This document shows positions 14,761 to 23,967 of a stretch of DNA of 64,000 nucleotides, piece by piece. The position numbers and the translations under genes are program-made. Below the pieces are notes generated by a model. It was given only the letters and a program-made list of their open reading frames with translations, was not told the origin of the DNA and searched no databases. Each line of letters starts with the position of its first letter. Position 1 is the stretch's first letter. Source of the DNA: JAITVM01 sp031551135. Its GTDB lineage: Bacteria; Bacillota; Clostridia; Lachnospirales; JAITVM01. Location of the stretch: assembly GCA_031551135.1 (NCBI GenBank), contig JAVBOA010000004.1, positions 84,963 through 148,962 of the forward strand. Reading direction: 5' to 3'.

Positions 14761-15567
14761 ATGAAAAAAAATGAATTTAAAACTGAAAAGCTTTTAAAAG
14801 GTGAAGTAAATATTTATGATTTCGAATCTGTGAAATTATATGCTTATAAGACAAATGATTTTTTATCCGATGAAGTTTTTATAATTGAAAAAAACGGAAA
14901 GTCCGTCATAATTGAGCAGCCTTGTTTTTTTGATAATATCAAAGAATTTTCGGAATATATCGAATCTAAGAATTTAATGATTGAAGGAAAATTACTTTCC
15001 TATCATATGGCAGGAGCGAGCTTTTTAACAGACGTTCCGGTATACGCCACAAAAAATGCCAGTGATTTCAGCCATACCGGCGGTGCTAAAGCCTTAATCG
15101 AAAATTTTACAGCTGCTTTTGGAGAAATTTTTGATAAATCTATTTCAGATGTAACAAATTATATTTCGGAAGGACCGCTAAATATTTCGGGAATCGATTT
15201 TAATATTATCATGACTCAAGACGCATTTAATATTGAAATTCCCGAACTCGGCGCAGTTTATACGCATATGCTTGGGCACAACTGTCATTCTATCGTTGCC
15301 GGCGGCGGTCATGCAGAAGCAATAATTTCAGAATTGGAGAAATATATAAATGAAGGGAAAAGCCTGATTTTGACTTCGCATTACACTCCAGAAGATTTAA
15401 AAGACGCTCAAATCAAAATTGATTATATAAAATCCTTGAAGCAAATCGCAGATGAATCCGCCGGTGCTGATGAATTTAAATTTGCGGTTGCAGGCAAATA
15501 TCCAAATTACGGCGGAGCAAATTATCTGGATATGACAGCAGGCTTCTTCTTTCCGCAAAAACAATAA
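14761..15567 (+). CDS. Degenerate metallo-beta-lactamase-fold protein
   Basis: 268 aa. The fold is suggested by V-F-I-I-E-K-N-G-K-S-V-I-I-E-Q near 45, a central G-H-N-C-H-S-I-V-A-G near 185, and S-L-I-L-T-S-H-Y-T-P near 210. The classical H-x-H-x-D-H metal motif is not present (the equivalent region reads S-Y-H-M-A-G-A), so it may be non-hydrolytic or use an altered metal site. ATG 14761 has CGGAGG upstream. The divergent hxlR gene suggests induction by a small stress molecule. Confidence 0.6.
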   Translation: MKKNEFKTEKLLKGEVNIYDFESVKLYAYKTNDFLSDEVFIIEKNGKSVIIEQPCFFDNIKEFSEYIESKNLMIEGKLLSYHMAGASFLTDVPVYATKNASDFSHTGGAKALIENFTAAFGEIFDKSISDVTNYISEGPLNISGIDFNIIMTQDAFNIEIPELGAVYTHMLGHNCHSIVAGGGHAEAIISELEKYINEGKSLILTSHYTPEDLKDAQIKIDYIKSLKQIADESAGADEFKFAVAGKYPNYGGANYLDMTAGFFFPQKQ

Positions 15568-15593
15568 GATTTCTCAAAAGTTTTGTTTATCCC

Positions 15594-15619
15594 AAAGGGA
15601 TGCCGTTCGGCATCCCTTT
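15594..15619 (+). terminator. Hairpin after the MBL-fold gene
   Basis: Perfect stem AAAGGGATGCC / GGCATCCCTTT with loop GTTC. No clean T-run follows, so termination efficiency is uncertain. Confidence 0.65.
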
Positions 15620-15668
15620 GCTATTGCTTAATGTTTTACAATAAAGTAAAATAAAATTGGTGATTATA

Positions 15669-18041
15669 ATGAATAATAAAGCTATAAAAATATTAGAATT
15701 TAATAAAATAATAGATATGCTCACCTCTAAAGCAATAAGTCCGATGGGCAAAAATTTATGCCGTGAGCTTTTGCCGAAAACCGATTTAGACGAAATCGAA
15801 TCGGCGCAAAAAGAAACCTCCGAAGCGTATTCGATGATAATGAAAAAAGGCTCTTTTCCGATTGGCGGAATCAAAGATATTTCTCTTTCTTTAAAACGTG
15901 CTGAAATGTCGGGAATTTTGAATATCGAAGAACTTTTGAATATCGGGGAATTTTTATACGTGGTTAAAAAAGCAATAAATTTTGGAAAATACGAAAACGA
16001 AAATGATTATTTCGAGCTTGTGGAAAAATATTTTTTGAATTTGCAAACAGTTCCTGCCTTGGAAAAAGAAATTTCCCGCTGTATCGCAAACGAAAATGAA
16101 ATAGCAGATGACGCAAGTTCACAGCTTGCCAATATACGCCGAAATATAAAAGTATCCAATAATCGAATAAAAGAGCAGCTAAACAGCATTGTGCATTCTT
16201 CAACGTATAAAAATATGCTGCAAGATAGCGTTATAACAATAAGAAACGGACGGTATTGCGTACCCGTAAAACAGGAATACCGAAATAATTTTCAGGGCAT
16301 GATTCACGACCAGTCATCTACGGGCGCAACGATTTTTGTTGAGCCGATCAGCGTTGTAAATTTAAATAATAAAATAAAGGAACTGATGGCTGAGGAAAAA
16401 GATGAGATTGAAAAAATTTTATCCGGCTTAACCGCTATAGTTTACGAAAATATCTATCCTTTACAGACAGATTATGAAATTCTTACTTATTTGGATTTCG
16501 TTTTCGCCAAGGGACAGCTTTCGATCGATATTAAAGGCAGTCAGCCTATTTTTAATACAAGAAATTATATTAATATAAAAAAAGCTAGACATCCGCTTTT
16601 GACCGGAAATGTCGTTCCGATAGATATTTATTTGGGCAAGGATTTTACAACCCTTTTAATAACCGGACCAAACACCGGCGGTAAAACGGTTTCGCTTAAA
16701 ACACTTGGGCTTTTCACATTAATGGGTCAAGCCGGATTGCATATTTCTGCGTTTGATAATTCGGAATTGAATGTTTTTGATGATGTTTTTGCGGATATCG
16801 GCGACGAGCAGAGCATTGAGCAATCTTTGAGTACCTTTTCGGGTCATATGACGAATATCGTTAATATTTTAAAAGAAGTGAATTATAATTCGCTTGTGCT
16901 TTTGGACGAGCTTGGCGCAGGAACTGACCCTGTCGAAGGTGCGGCGCTCGCCATGTCGATTTTACAGCATTTGCATAAACAGAAAATCCTTTGCGCCGTA
17001 ACTACGCATTATTCGGAGCTTAAAGTTTATGCGCTTTCAACCGAAGGTGTGGAAAATGCGGCTTGCGAATTTGATGTGGATACCTTGCGCCCGACATACA
17101 GGCTTTTAATCGGAGTTCCCGGAAAATCCAATGCGTTCGCGATTTCTAAGCGCTTAGGCTTGGAAGATGAAATTATCGAAAATGCGAAACAGCTTTTGAG
17201 CAATGAAAATGTTAAGTTCGAAGATTTGATTACAGAGTTGGAAATAAGCAAAAAATCTGTTGAAATAGAAATGAACCGTGCCGAAACTTACAGGCGTGAA
17301 TCTGAAAAATTAAAAAAAGATTTGGAAATACAAAAAACGAAATTGTCCGAACAGAAAACAAGACAGATTATGGAAGCAAAAGAAGCCGCACAGCGGATTT
17401 TATATGAAGCAAAAGAAGAGGCCGATAAAATTATTCGCAATATGCAAAAAATGGAACGCGAAAAAAGCAGCTTCAAGGATTTGGACAGCGAGCGCAATAA
17501 AATAAAAGAAAAAATTTCTGATATGGGCGACGAACTTTCTAAAAATAAGAAGAACAAATTAGCTCTTAGAGAAATAAGCGGCGAAATAAAAAATGGAACA
17601 AGCGTTTATGTTCATTCGTTTGACCAAAAAGGCGTGGTCACTTCGGTTGACAAAGCTAAAAAAGAAGTAATGGTTTCTTTTGGAAATATCAATGTAAAAG
17701 TCGGTTTTCATGATTTATCGATTGATGAAACGAAATATTCGGACGATAAAAAATATAATAGCCTTGTCACATCCGTGAAAAAAGGTAAATCTCAATTTAT
17801 AAAACCCGAACTCGATTTGCGTGGTATGCTCGTGGACGATGCCCTCGAAAAGCTGGACAAATATCTGGACGACGCTTTTTTGTCCGGACTCAGCCAAGTT
17901 TTTATTATCCACGGAAAAGGTACGGGAGCTTTGCGTTCCGCGGTTCAGGATTTTGTGAAGCGTAATGTGCATGTAAAATCTCACCGGCTCGGAGCTTTTG
18001 GCGAAGGTGACTCCGGTGTAACCGTTTGTGAACTGAAATAG
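15669..18041 (+). CDS. mutS2: Endonuclease MutS2
   Basis: 790 aa, standard for MutS2. Core MutS ATPase: Walker A T-G-P-N-T-G-G-K-T (about 340), D-E-L-G-A-G-T-D-P-V-E-G-A-A-L Walker B region (about 420), and T-T-H-Y-S-E-L-K. A long coiled coil covers about 515-635. A C-terminal Smr nuclease domain follows: L-D-L-R-G-M-L-V-D-D-A near 715 and I-I-H-G-K-G-T-G-A-L-R near 755. It lacks the mismatch-recognition domain of MutS1. In Firmicutes it acts on collided ribosomes and on recombination intermediates. ATG 15669 is used; the SD (GGTGAT) is weak. Confidence 0.93.
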   Translation: MNNKAIKILEFNKIIDMLTSKAISPMGKNLCRELLPKTDLDEIESAQKETSEAYSMIMKKGSFPIGGIKDISLSLKRAEMSGILNIEELLNIGEFLYVVKKAINFGKYENENDYFELVEKYFLNLQTVPALEKEISRCIANENEIADDASSQLANIRRNIKVSNNRIKEQLNSIVHSSTYKNMLQDSVITIRNGRYCVPVKQEYRNNFQGMIHDQSSTGATIFVEPISVVNLNNKIKELMAEEKDEIEKILSGLTAIVYENIYPLQTDYEILTYLDFVFAKGQLSIDIKGSQPIFNTRNYINIKKARHPLLTGNVVPIDIYLGKDFTTLLITGPNTGGKTVSLKTLGLFTLMGQAGLHISAFDNSELNVFDDVFADIGDEQSIEQSLSTFSGHMTNIVNILKEVNYNSLVLLDELGAGTDPVEGAALAMSILQHLHKQKILCAVTTHYSELKVYALSTEGVENAACEFDVDTLRPTYRLLIGVPGKSNAFAISKRLGLEDEIIENAKQLLSNENVKFEDLITELEISKKSVEIEMNRAETYRRESEKLKKDLEIQKTKLSEQKTRQIMEAKEAAQRILYEAKEEADKIIRNMQKMEREKSSFKDLDSERNKIKEKISDMGDELSKNKKNKLALREISGEIKNGTSVYVHSFDQKGVVTSVDKAKKEVMVSFGNINVKVGFHDLSIDETKYSDDKKYNSLVTSVKKGKSQFIKPELDLRGMLVDDALEKLDKYLDDAFLSGLSQVFIIHGKGTGALRSAVQDFVKRNVHVKSHRLGAFGEGDSGVTVCELK

Positions 18042-18094
18042 CTGCTATTATGAAAAATTTAATAAAATTAAAAATATAATCGAATAATAAATAT

Positions 18095-18120
18095 GGCGCG
18101 GCGGTCTCGACGCGCCTTTT
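18095..18120 (+). terminator. Terminator after mutS2
   Basis: GGCGCG, 10-nt loop, CGCGCC, TTTT. Confidence 0.7.
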
Positions 18121-18221
18121 AACAACAGGAGATTTTTTTAATTTCGTATAAATTACTATTCTGCATGCGCCGAATAATTGGTTTGCTATTTTAAAATGAT
18201 AAAGTTGTATGTGATATATAA

Positions 18222-18250
18222 TACTATTTTCATTTTGAATGGAAATAGTA
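18222..18250. repeat. Internally deleted MITE copy (29 bp)
   Basis: TACTATTTTCATTTT followed by GAATGGAAATAGTA: both ends of the 111-bp family brought together with the centre missing. It lies upstream of the response regulator gene. Confidence 0.7.
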
Positions 18251-18292
18251 TATGTAAAGATTTTGACAAACTGCTGAAGAAGGAATGATTTT

Positions 18293-18991
18293 ATGTTAAC
18301 TGGCATAAAAATTTTAGTTATTGATGACGATCCGCATATTGCGGAACTGATTTCATTATATTTAACTAAAGAAGGTTTTGAAACAAAAGAAGTTTACGCC
18401 GGGAAAAAAGGGCTGGAGTTATTTAGCCAATATTCGCCGCATTTAGTGCTTTTGGATTTAATGCTGCCGGAAATGGACGGGTATCAGGTTTGCCGTGAAA
18501 TCCGCAAAATCAGTTCGGTTCCGATAATTATCTTGACGGCAAAAGGCGAAACCTTTGATAAAGTACTCGGTTTAGAGTTGGGCGCAGATGATTACATAGT
18601 AAAACCTTTTGACCCAAAAGAATTGGTAGCGCGCGTTAAGGCTGTTTTACGCCGTTTTGAATCGAAAGAAACCGATAATTCAAACCAGATTGTTCTTCCG
18701 AATTTAACGATAAATTACACAAATTACACAGCTTTTTATCATGGCAAAGAGCTGGAGCTTCCGCCAAAGGAATTTGAATTGCTGTATTTTTTGGTAATTC
18801 ACCAAAACCAAGTTTTTACAAGAGACCAATTATTGGATAAAATTTGGGGTTATGAATTTTTGGGAGATTCCCGCACGGTGGATGTTCATGTAAAAAGATT
18901 GCGTGAAAAAATGCCTCATGATGATGTTTGGAGTATAAAAACAGTTTGGGGAGTCGGTTATAAATTCGAGTATTCGGGCTCTAATGTTTAA
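18293..18991 (+). CDS. OmpR/PhoB-type response regulator
   Basis: 232 aa. Receiver domain at 1-120 with acidic pocket D-D-D near 11-13, phospho-acceptor Asp in L-L-D-L-M-L-P-E-M-D near 56, and Lys in V-K-P-F-D near 105. C-terminal winged-helix DNA-binding domain has L-P-P-K-E-F-E-L-L, S-R-T-V-D-V-H-V-K-R-L-R and T-V-W-G-V-G-Y-K-F. ATG 18293 with GAAGGAATG. The cognate kinase follows after 72 bp that contains a long hairpin, so read-through may set the ratio. Confidence 0.93.
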   Translation: MLTGIKILVIDDDPHIAELISLYLTKEGFETKEVYAGKKGLELFSQYSPHLVLLDLMLPEMDGYQVCREIRKISSVPIIILTAKGETFDKVLGLELGADDYIVKPFDPKELVARVKAVLRRFESKETDNSNQIVLPNLTINYTNYTAFYHGKELELPPKEFELLYFLVIHQNQVFTRDQLLDKIWGYEFLGDSRTVDVHVKRLREKMPHDDVWSIKTVWGVGYKFEYSGSNV

Positions 18992-19004
18992 ACGCTTTTT
19001 TGTA

Positions 19005-19042
19005 GCGGTTTGGTTTTTTATAAATTTTAAAAATCAAACCGC
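19005..19042 (+). repeat. Hairpin between response regulator and kinase genes
   Basis: GCGGTTTGGTTTTT and AAAAATCAAACCGC form a 13-14 bp stem with a loop of about 10 nt. The same stem sequence reappears at 20760-20829 upstream of htrA. It lacks a terminal T-run, so a processing or stability element is likelier than a terminator. Confidence 0.75.
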
Positions 19043-19063
19043 CATGATAACGGAGGGCTTTTT

Positions 19064-20506
19064 GTGTTAAACACTATATTTAAAAAACAATTCTTTTATT
19101 TTATGGGCACCCTAATCATAAGTTTTTTATTGCTTGGAATGTCTTTGGGGCAGGCGTTTAAAACTTTTTTTGAGCATGAAAAACGAAAAACACTCACAAA
19201 TCAAGGAAAAAAAATTAATATTCTAATCCAAAATCAAATCAACGATTATTATGACGGTGATATTTTCAATGATGCAGAATTTTTGAAAAAATTAAAAAAT
19301 GAGCAAGACAATATGTACAAGTACTTAAATATTGATTCTGTTATTGTTGATAAAGATTTTGTAATTATAAATGCATCCTCAGGTGTTATAAAATCATTAG
19401 ATGCTAATGTTAAAATTCCTCCGATACCTGAAATGAAAGACGGAGTTCCAAAGCTGATTATGGGGAATTTAGGCGGTTTGTTCAGAGAAGACCAGATTAC
19501 GGTCGGCTCACCGATTATGATTGGTAATAAATTTTTCGGAGCGACTTTAATGAATTCTTCTGTTCCTGAACTGGATAAATCTGTGACCGAAATAACAAAA
19601 GTTACTACACTTTTATTATTTGCGTCGGGCGCAATGGCATTCGCTTTGATATATATGTCTTCGCGCTCAATTTCCAAGCCGATTCGCAAAATGAATGAGA
19701 TTGTGAAAGAAATTTCCGGCGGTGATTTTGAGAAAAGAGTAAATATTGAAACAGAAGACGAAGTCGGACAATTGGCTATTTCTATAAACTCCATGGCTGA
19801 ATCTTTGCAGAAACAAGAAGTTCAAAGACGTAATTTTGTTGCGAATATGTCTCATGACCTGCGCTCACCGCTGACTTCTATGGGAGGCTTTTTGCAGGCG
19901 ATTTTGGACGGAACAATACCAAAAGAAGCACACGAAAAATACATTCGGATTATTTTGGAAGAAACAAACAGACTTTCCAAACTTGCAAACGATATTTTGG
20001 ACATAAATAAACTGCAGGTTGTTGATTTGGAATGTTCTGTTTTTGATATAAACGAGGTTATTCGAAAAACTGTTATACAATTGGAAAATCGAATTTTGGA
20101 AAAAAACATTGATTTTAAAGTGGAATTTGCGGATGATAAATATATGGTAAATGCCGACGAAGAAAAAATACACCGCGTGATTTATAATTTACTTGATAAT
20201 GCTTTGAAATTTACAGAAGAAAAAGGTATTATATGTATTTCTACATATAAAAAAGACAAAAAAGTATACATCAGCGTAAAGGATAGCGGCATTGGGATAA
20301 ATGAAGATCAAGCTAAACATGTTTTCGACAGGTTTTATAAAGCGGATTCGTCGCGCGGCAAAGACAAAGTCGGCAGCGGCCTCGGACTTTCTATTACACG
20401 TGAATTTATAAAAGCTCATGGCGAAAATATTGTGCTTAATTCAAAAATAAATGAAGGCTCGGAATTTATTTTCAGCCTTCCTATGGTTGTCGATACTATA
20501 AAATAA
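19064..20506 (+). CDS. Sensor histidine kinase
   Basis: 480-aa membrane kinase. TM1 at about 13-32, extracellular sensor domain to about 175, TM2 at about 178-198, HAMP (I-S-K-P-I-R-K-M-N-E) at about 200-255, HisKA with N-M-S-H-D-L-R-S-P-L (phospho-His near 265), and an HATPase_c domain with N-L-L-D-N-A-L-K-F, D-S-G-I-G-I and G-S-G-L-G-L-S-I. GTG start at 19064 with CGGAGGG. The downstream pair of HtrA proteases suggests an envelope-stress role, as for CssRS, but this is inference. Confidence 0.92.
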   Translation: MLNTIFKKQFFYFMGTLIISFLLLGMSLGQAFKTFFEHEKRKTLTNQGKKINILIQNQINDYYDGDIFNDAEFLKKLKNEQDNMYKYLNIDSVIVDKDFVIINASSGVIKSLDANVKIPPIPEMKDGVPKLIMGNLGGLFREDQITVGSPIMIGNKFFGATLMNSSVPELDKSVTEITKVTTLLLFASGAMAFALIYMSSRSISKPIRKMNEIVKEISGGDFEKRVNIETEDEVGQLAISINSMAESLQKQEVQRRNFVANMSHDLRSPLTSMGGFLQAILDGTIPKEAHEKYIRIILEETNRLSKLANDILDINKLQVVDLECSVFDINEVIRKTVIQLENRILEKNIDFKVEFADDKYMVNADEEKIHRVIYNLLDNALKFTEEKGIICISTYKKDKKVYISVKDSGIGINEDQAKHVFDRFYKADSSRGKDKVGSGLGLSITREFIKAHGENIVLNSKINEGSEFIFSLPMVVDTIK

Positions 20507-20510
20507 TACA

Positions 20511-20622
20511 TACTATTTTCATTTTGATAAGTAGAAAAAAATTTTTCACAGCGGAGCGTTTCGCGCAATGTTTCTAGCGCGAAATGAAATATTTTTTTCT
20601 ATCCTTTATATTGAAAATAGTA
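20511..20622 (+). repeat. MITE copy B (112 bp)
   Basis: Near-full copy starting 4 bp after the kinase stop. Central stem TTTCGCGC/GCGCGAAA with loop AATGTTTCTA (subfamily 1). Arms GTAGAAAAAAAT and ATATTTTTTTCTA. Used here as the reference orientation. Confidence 0.92.
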
Positions 20623-20980
20623 TCAGACCTATTTCATAAATTCTTTAAAAATTTTTCATTTTAATTCAAAAAAAAATCACAAATCATTCACTTAACGAGA
20701 TTATAATATTTTTATGATAACGAACCAACATGATTCCTAAATCCTAAAAATATTATATAGCGGTTTGATTTTTTACTGACTATTATGTTTTATTTTAAAG
20801 TCATATAAAATCAAGAAAAATCAAACTGCACTACAATCAATGTATTGTTAAAATATTATATAAGTAGATATAAACACAACCGGATTATAAAACGGTTGAG
20901 GGGGATTTCGGAAGTTACTTTTTCGCAATAGGAGATTGTTTCGAGCCGAAAAAATAAGCATAGTTTGGGGGTATTATCAT
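20623..20980 (+). other. Non-coding region upstream of htrA with a long imperfect hairpin
   Basis: After the MITE, the gap of about 360 bp holds AT-rich sequence and the stem GCGGTTTGATTTTT (20760-20773) / AAAAATCAAACTGC (20816-20829) around a loop of about 42 nt, related to the hairpin at 19005. No gene is visible. The htrA promoter must lie here but I cannot place it with confidence. Confidence 0.6.
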
Positions 20981-22213
20981 ATGCATATACCAAAAGAAGA
21001 ATACTATGATTATCAAGAAGATGAGTTTGAACCGAAAACTAAAGGAAATAATATTTTTAAAATTTTGGCAATAATTTTTATTTTTACTATATCCTTGGCA
21101 GCAGTTTTTGGAATAGGATACGGTTTGGGAATAAAAGGCAATCCTCAAATCGCCGGTTCGCTTATAAAAAACGGAAGCGATATTACTTTGCTTAGTGCAG
21201 AGGTAGAAAATAATACCGAAACTAAGAAGTCGGCGATTGACGTTATTAAACAGGTTTCCAACTCTGTAGTCAGTATAACATCGAATGTAATTAAAAAAAC
21301 TAAAGAAGGTTCACACCCGACTATAAATGCCGGTTCCGGCATAATTATAAATGAGGATGATAAAAAAATATATATAGTAACAAACGACCATGTTATCAGC
21401 GATGCTACGTCTTTGACAATTTCGCTTGATGACAGCATACAGGTTGAGGCGGAAGTTATAGGACGGGAATCTTTATCGGATTTGGCCGTGATTTCTGTTT
21501 TAAAATCGAACCTCGATTCCAAAGGCGTTAAAAATTATCTGATAGCGGATTTTGCCGATACCACAAATTTAAAAGTCGGTGAAGAAGTTATTGCTATCGG
21601 TAATGCTGCAGGCGAGGGAAAAAGCGCAACAAAAGGAATAATTTCCGCATTAAATAAAACTATACAGGTTGACGGAAAATCGCTCAGCGTTATTCAAACA
21701 GATGCGGCTATAAATCCCGGCAACAGCGGCGGCGCACTTGTGGATTTGGATGGTCAGGTTATAGCGGTCAATACAGCTAAATATTCTAATGCCGGCAGAG
21801 AGTCCGGTGATAAAGTGGAGGGCATGGGCTACGCTATTCCGGCGAATGAGGTTTTGAAAATAATCAAACCGATTATCGAAGTTAAGAGCAAAAATCCAAA
21901 TACTTCACAGGTTGCCGGCGGCACAAAAGCTTCATTGGGCGTTAGGACAAAAATTATTTCCGAAGACCAATATAATATCTTGGGAATGCCTGTAGGCCTT
22001 TATATAACAGATGTTTACGCCGCCAGTAATGCGGAAATCGCCGGTTTAAGAGCCGGAGATATCATTGTAAGCTATAATGATATTCAAATAGAGACGATGG
22101 ACGATTTAGTGGAGGTTTTGGATAATACCAGAGTCGGACAAAGCGCTGAAATCGGAATATACCGAAATGGTCAATTAAAAAATATAACTGTTAATTTTAG
22201 TGTTGCATCTTAA
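20981..22213 (+). CDS. HtrA/DegP-like serine protease, first copy
   Basis: 410 aa. Short acidic N-terminal tail, one transmembrane anchor at about 25-48, a trypsin-like protease domain with His in T-N-D-H-V-I (about 140), Asp in L-S-D-L-A-V-I (about 170) and Ser in N-P-G-N-S-G-G-A-L (about 250), and one C-terminal PDZ domain (about 320-405; G-L-R-A-G-D-I-I). An extracytoplasmic quality-control protease. ATG 20981 has TTTGGGGG upstream. Confidence 0.92.
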   Translation: MHIPKEEYYDYQEDEFEPKTKGNNIFKILAIIFIFTISLAAVFGIGYGLGIKGNPQIAGSLIKNGSDITLLSAEVENNTETKKSAIDVIKQVSNSVVSITSNVIKKTKEGSHPTINAGSGIIINEDDKKIYIVTNDHVISDATSLTISLDDSIQVEAEVIGRESLSDLAVISVLKSNLDSKGVKNYLIADFADTTNLKVGEEVIAIGNAAGEGKSATKGIISALNKTIQVDGKSLSVIQTDAAINPGNSGGALVDLDGQVIAVNTAKYSNAGRESGDKVEGMGYAIPANEVLKIIKPIIEVKSKNPNTSQVAGGTKASLGVRTKIISEDQYNILGMPVGLYITDVYAASNAEIAGLRAGDIIVSYNDIQIETMDDLVEVLDNTRVGQSAEIGIYRNGQLKNITVNFSVAS

Positions 22214-22238
22214 AGCAATTTGTGAAAAAATAATATAA

Positions 22239-22349
22239 TACTATTTCCCATTTAATTTGTAGAAAAAAATTTTCACAGCGAAGCGTTCCGTGCAATGCTT
22301 CAAGCACGGAATGAAATATTTTTTTCTATTCTTTAAAAGGGAAATGGTA
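22239..22349 (+). repeat. MITE copy C (111 bp)
   Basis: Subfamily 2 copy: arms TTTCCCATTTAATTTG and CTTTAAAAGGGAAA. The central stem has changed on both sides to TTCCGTGC/GCACGGAA, so pairing is kept. It lies 25 bp after the first htrA stop. Confidence 0.9.
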
Positions 22350-22472
22350 TAAGGTTTGTGATTTTTTAAAATGCTGTACGGCAATTTCAAAAACGTGAAC
22401 AGAATTTTTTATGCGTATGTATAAAGAATATTCTGCTGATAAAATTTTTTAAATAATTTTGAGGTGATTTTT

Positions 22473-23870
22473 ATGGATGAATTTGAAAAAATAGGGTCTG
22501 AAAGCGAATCAAAAACTGAAGAAAATCCAATAGTATTTACAAAAGATATGAATACAGAATTTGATCATATGAATGAGATAAATTCTGAAAATATTGAAAC
22601 TCCAATGGATGCCCCTGTTGAGCCTATATTTCCGGATACTGAAAAAACTGTGGAAAGCGAAAATATCGAAACTCCTGCTCCGGAGAAAAAGAAAGACAAG
22701 AAATTTGCGAAAGCCATAGCCGTTGCGCTTATAGTAAGCCTTGTCGGCGGTAGTACAATCGGAATCGGATTCGGTGCAGGCAGTGAATTAGCTAAAAATT
22801 ATTTAAAAAAATCAGGGAAATCAGATTTTTCATTCTCCGATTCGGCAAGCGGGCAAACTAATGCTACCGAAACTAATTCTGCCGGAAATGTCAGTGCGGA
22901 ATTTTTAAGCGGCGGTTTATCCGGCATTGTTAAAAAAGTAAAACCTTCGGTTGTTTGTATAACAACTGTTTCTACAGCCTCTCAAGAATATTCTTTTTTC
23001 GGCAGTTCTGAGGATATTGAAGGAGCCGGCTCGGGAATTATTTTTGAAGACGATGACGAGAAAGTTTATATAGTAACAAACGCTCATGTTATCACAGGCG
23101 CGAATTCGGTTGGTGTAGCAATAGGCGATTCCGAACCGGTAGAAGCGAAGCTTGTGGGCCGTGACACTGCCTCTGACCTTGCTGTAATATATGTAAAAAA
23201 AGCCGATTTAGAAAAAGTTGGTGTTACTGAAGTCACTAAAGCAAAATTTAGTGATAATGCCGGACTGGAAGTCGGAGACATGGTTCTTGCTATCGGAAAT
23301 GCACTCGGCGAGGGAAATACATCTACATTCGGTATGATAAGCGCTTTGGATAAAGATATTAGTGTTGAAGGCAAAGAGCTTAATGTAATCCAAACCGATG
23401 CCGCAATAAATTTTGGTAACAGCGGCGGCGCTTTAGTGAATTTAAAAGGTGAAGTAATTGGTATTAATACAGCAAAAATAAGCAAGGAATACGCCGAAGG
23501 TATGGGATATAGCATTAGTACAAAAATCGCTATGCCGATAATCGAAGAGTTAATCAACGGCGAAGAAAAAGCGTTTTTGGGCATAAAAGGGCGTACTTTG
23601 GATGAAGAACTTGCTGCTCAATTTAATTTAGTTCCGGCCGGGGTATTTGTATATTCTGTAACCGACGGCGGCAGCGCAGCAAAAGCCGGAATTAAAGCGA
23701 ACGATATAATTACATCGTTTAACGGAAAAACTATTTTTACTATGGAAAGTCTTCAAGAAGTGATTAAAGGCTGTAAAGTTGGTCAAAGTGCTGAAGTGAA
23801 GATTTTGAGGAACGGCGAATCGATGACGATAAATGTAACTCTGGAAGCTTATCCGGATACAGCGTTTTAA
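22473..23870 (+). CDS. HtrA/DegP-like serine protease, second copy
   Basis: 465 aa. Long acidic cytoplasmic N-terminus (1-75), transmembrane anchor at about 78-100, protease domain with His in T-N-A-H-V-I (about 205), Asp in S-D-L-A-V-I (about 235), Ser in F-G-N-S-G-G-A-L (about 315), then a PDZ domain (about 375-460; G-I-K-A-N-D-I-I). The usual Pro before G-N-S-G-G is Phe here. ATG 22473 with GAGGTGATT. Adjacent paralogue of the previous gene, probably from tandem duplication with separate transcription. Confidence 0.92.
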   Translation: MDEFEKIGSESESKTEENPIVFTKDMNTEFDHMNEINSENIETPMDAPVEPIFPDTEKTVESENIETPAPEKKKDKKFAKAIAVALIVSLVGGSTIGIGFGAGSELAKNYLKKSGKSDFSFSDSASGQTNATETNSAGNVSAEFLSGGLSGIVKKVKPSVVCITTVSTASQEYSFFGSSEDIEGAGSGIIFEDDDEKVYIVTNAHVITGANSVGVAIGDSEPVEAKLVGRDTASDLAVIYVKKADLEKVGVTEVTKAKFSDNAGLEVGDMVLAIGNALGEGNTSTFGMISALDKDISVEGKELNVIQTDAAINFGNSGGALVNLKGEVIGINTAKISKEYAEGMGYSISTKIAMPIIEELINGEEKAFLGIKGRTLDEELAAQFNLVPAGVFVYSVTDGGSAAKAGIKANDIITSFNGKTIFTMESLQEVIKGCKVGQSAEVKILRNGESMTINVTLEAYPDTAF

Positions 23871-23885
23871 AATATAAAAATAAAA

Positions 23886-23920
23886 AATGGGGAAAGAATA
23901 AAATCTTTCCCCATTTTTTT
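23886..23920 (+). terminator. Terminator after the second htrA gene
   Basis: AATGGGGAAAGA / TCTTTCCCCATT stem followed by seven T. Confidence 0.9.
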
Positions 23921-23967
23921 GTCGAAAAAAAATTCTTCGCTAAAGGTATAGGAAGAATTTCGTTGTT

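Noticed and set aside
22473..23870. Second HtrA as an inactive paralogue
   Set aside because: His, Asp and Ser of the triad are all present; only the Pro before the Ser motif is changed.
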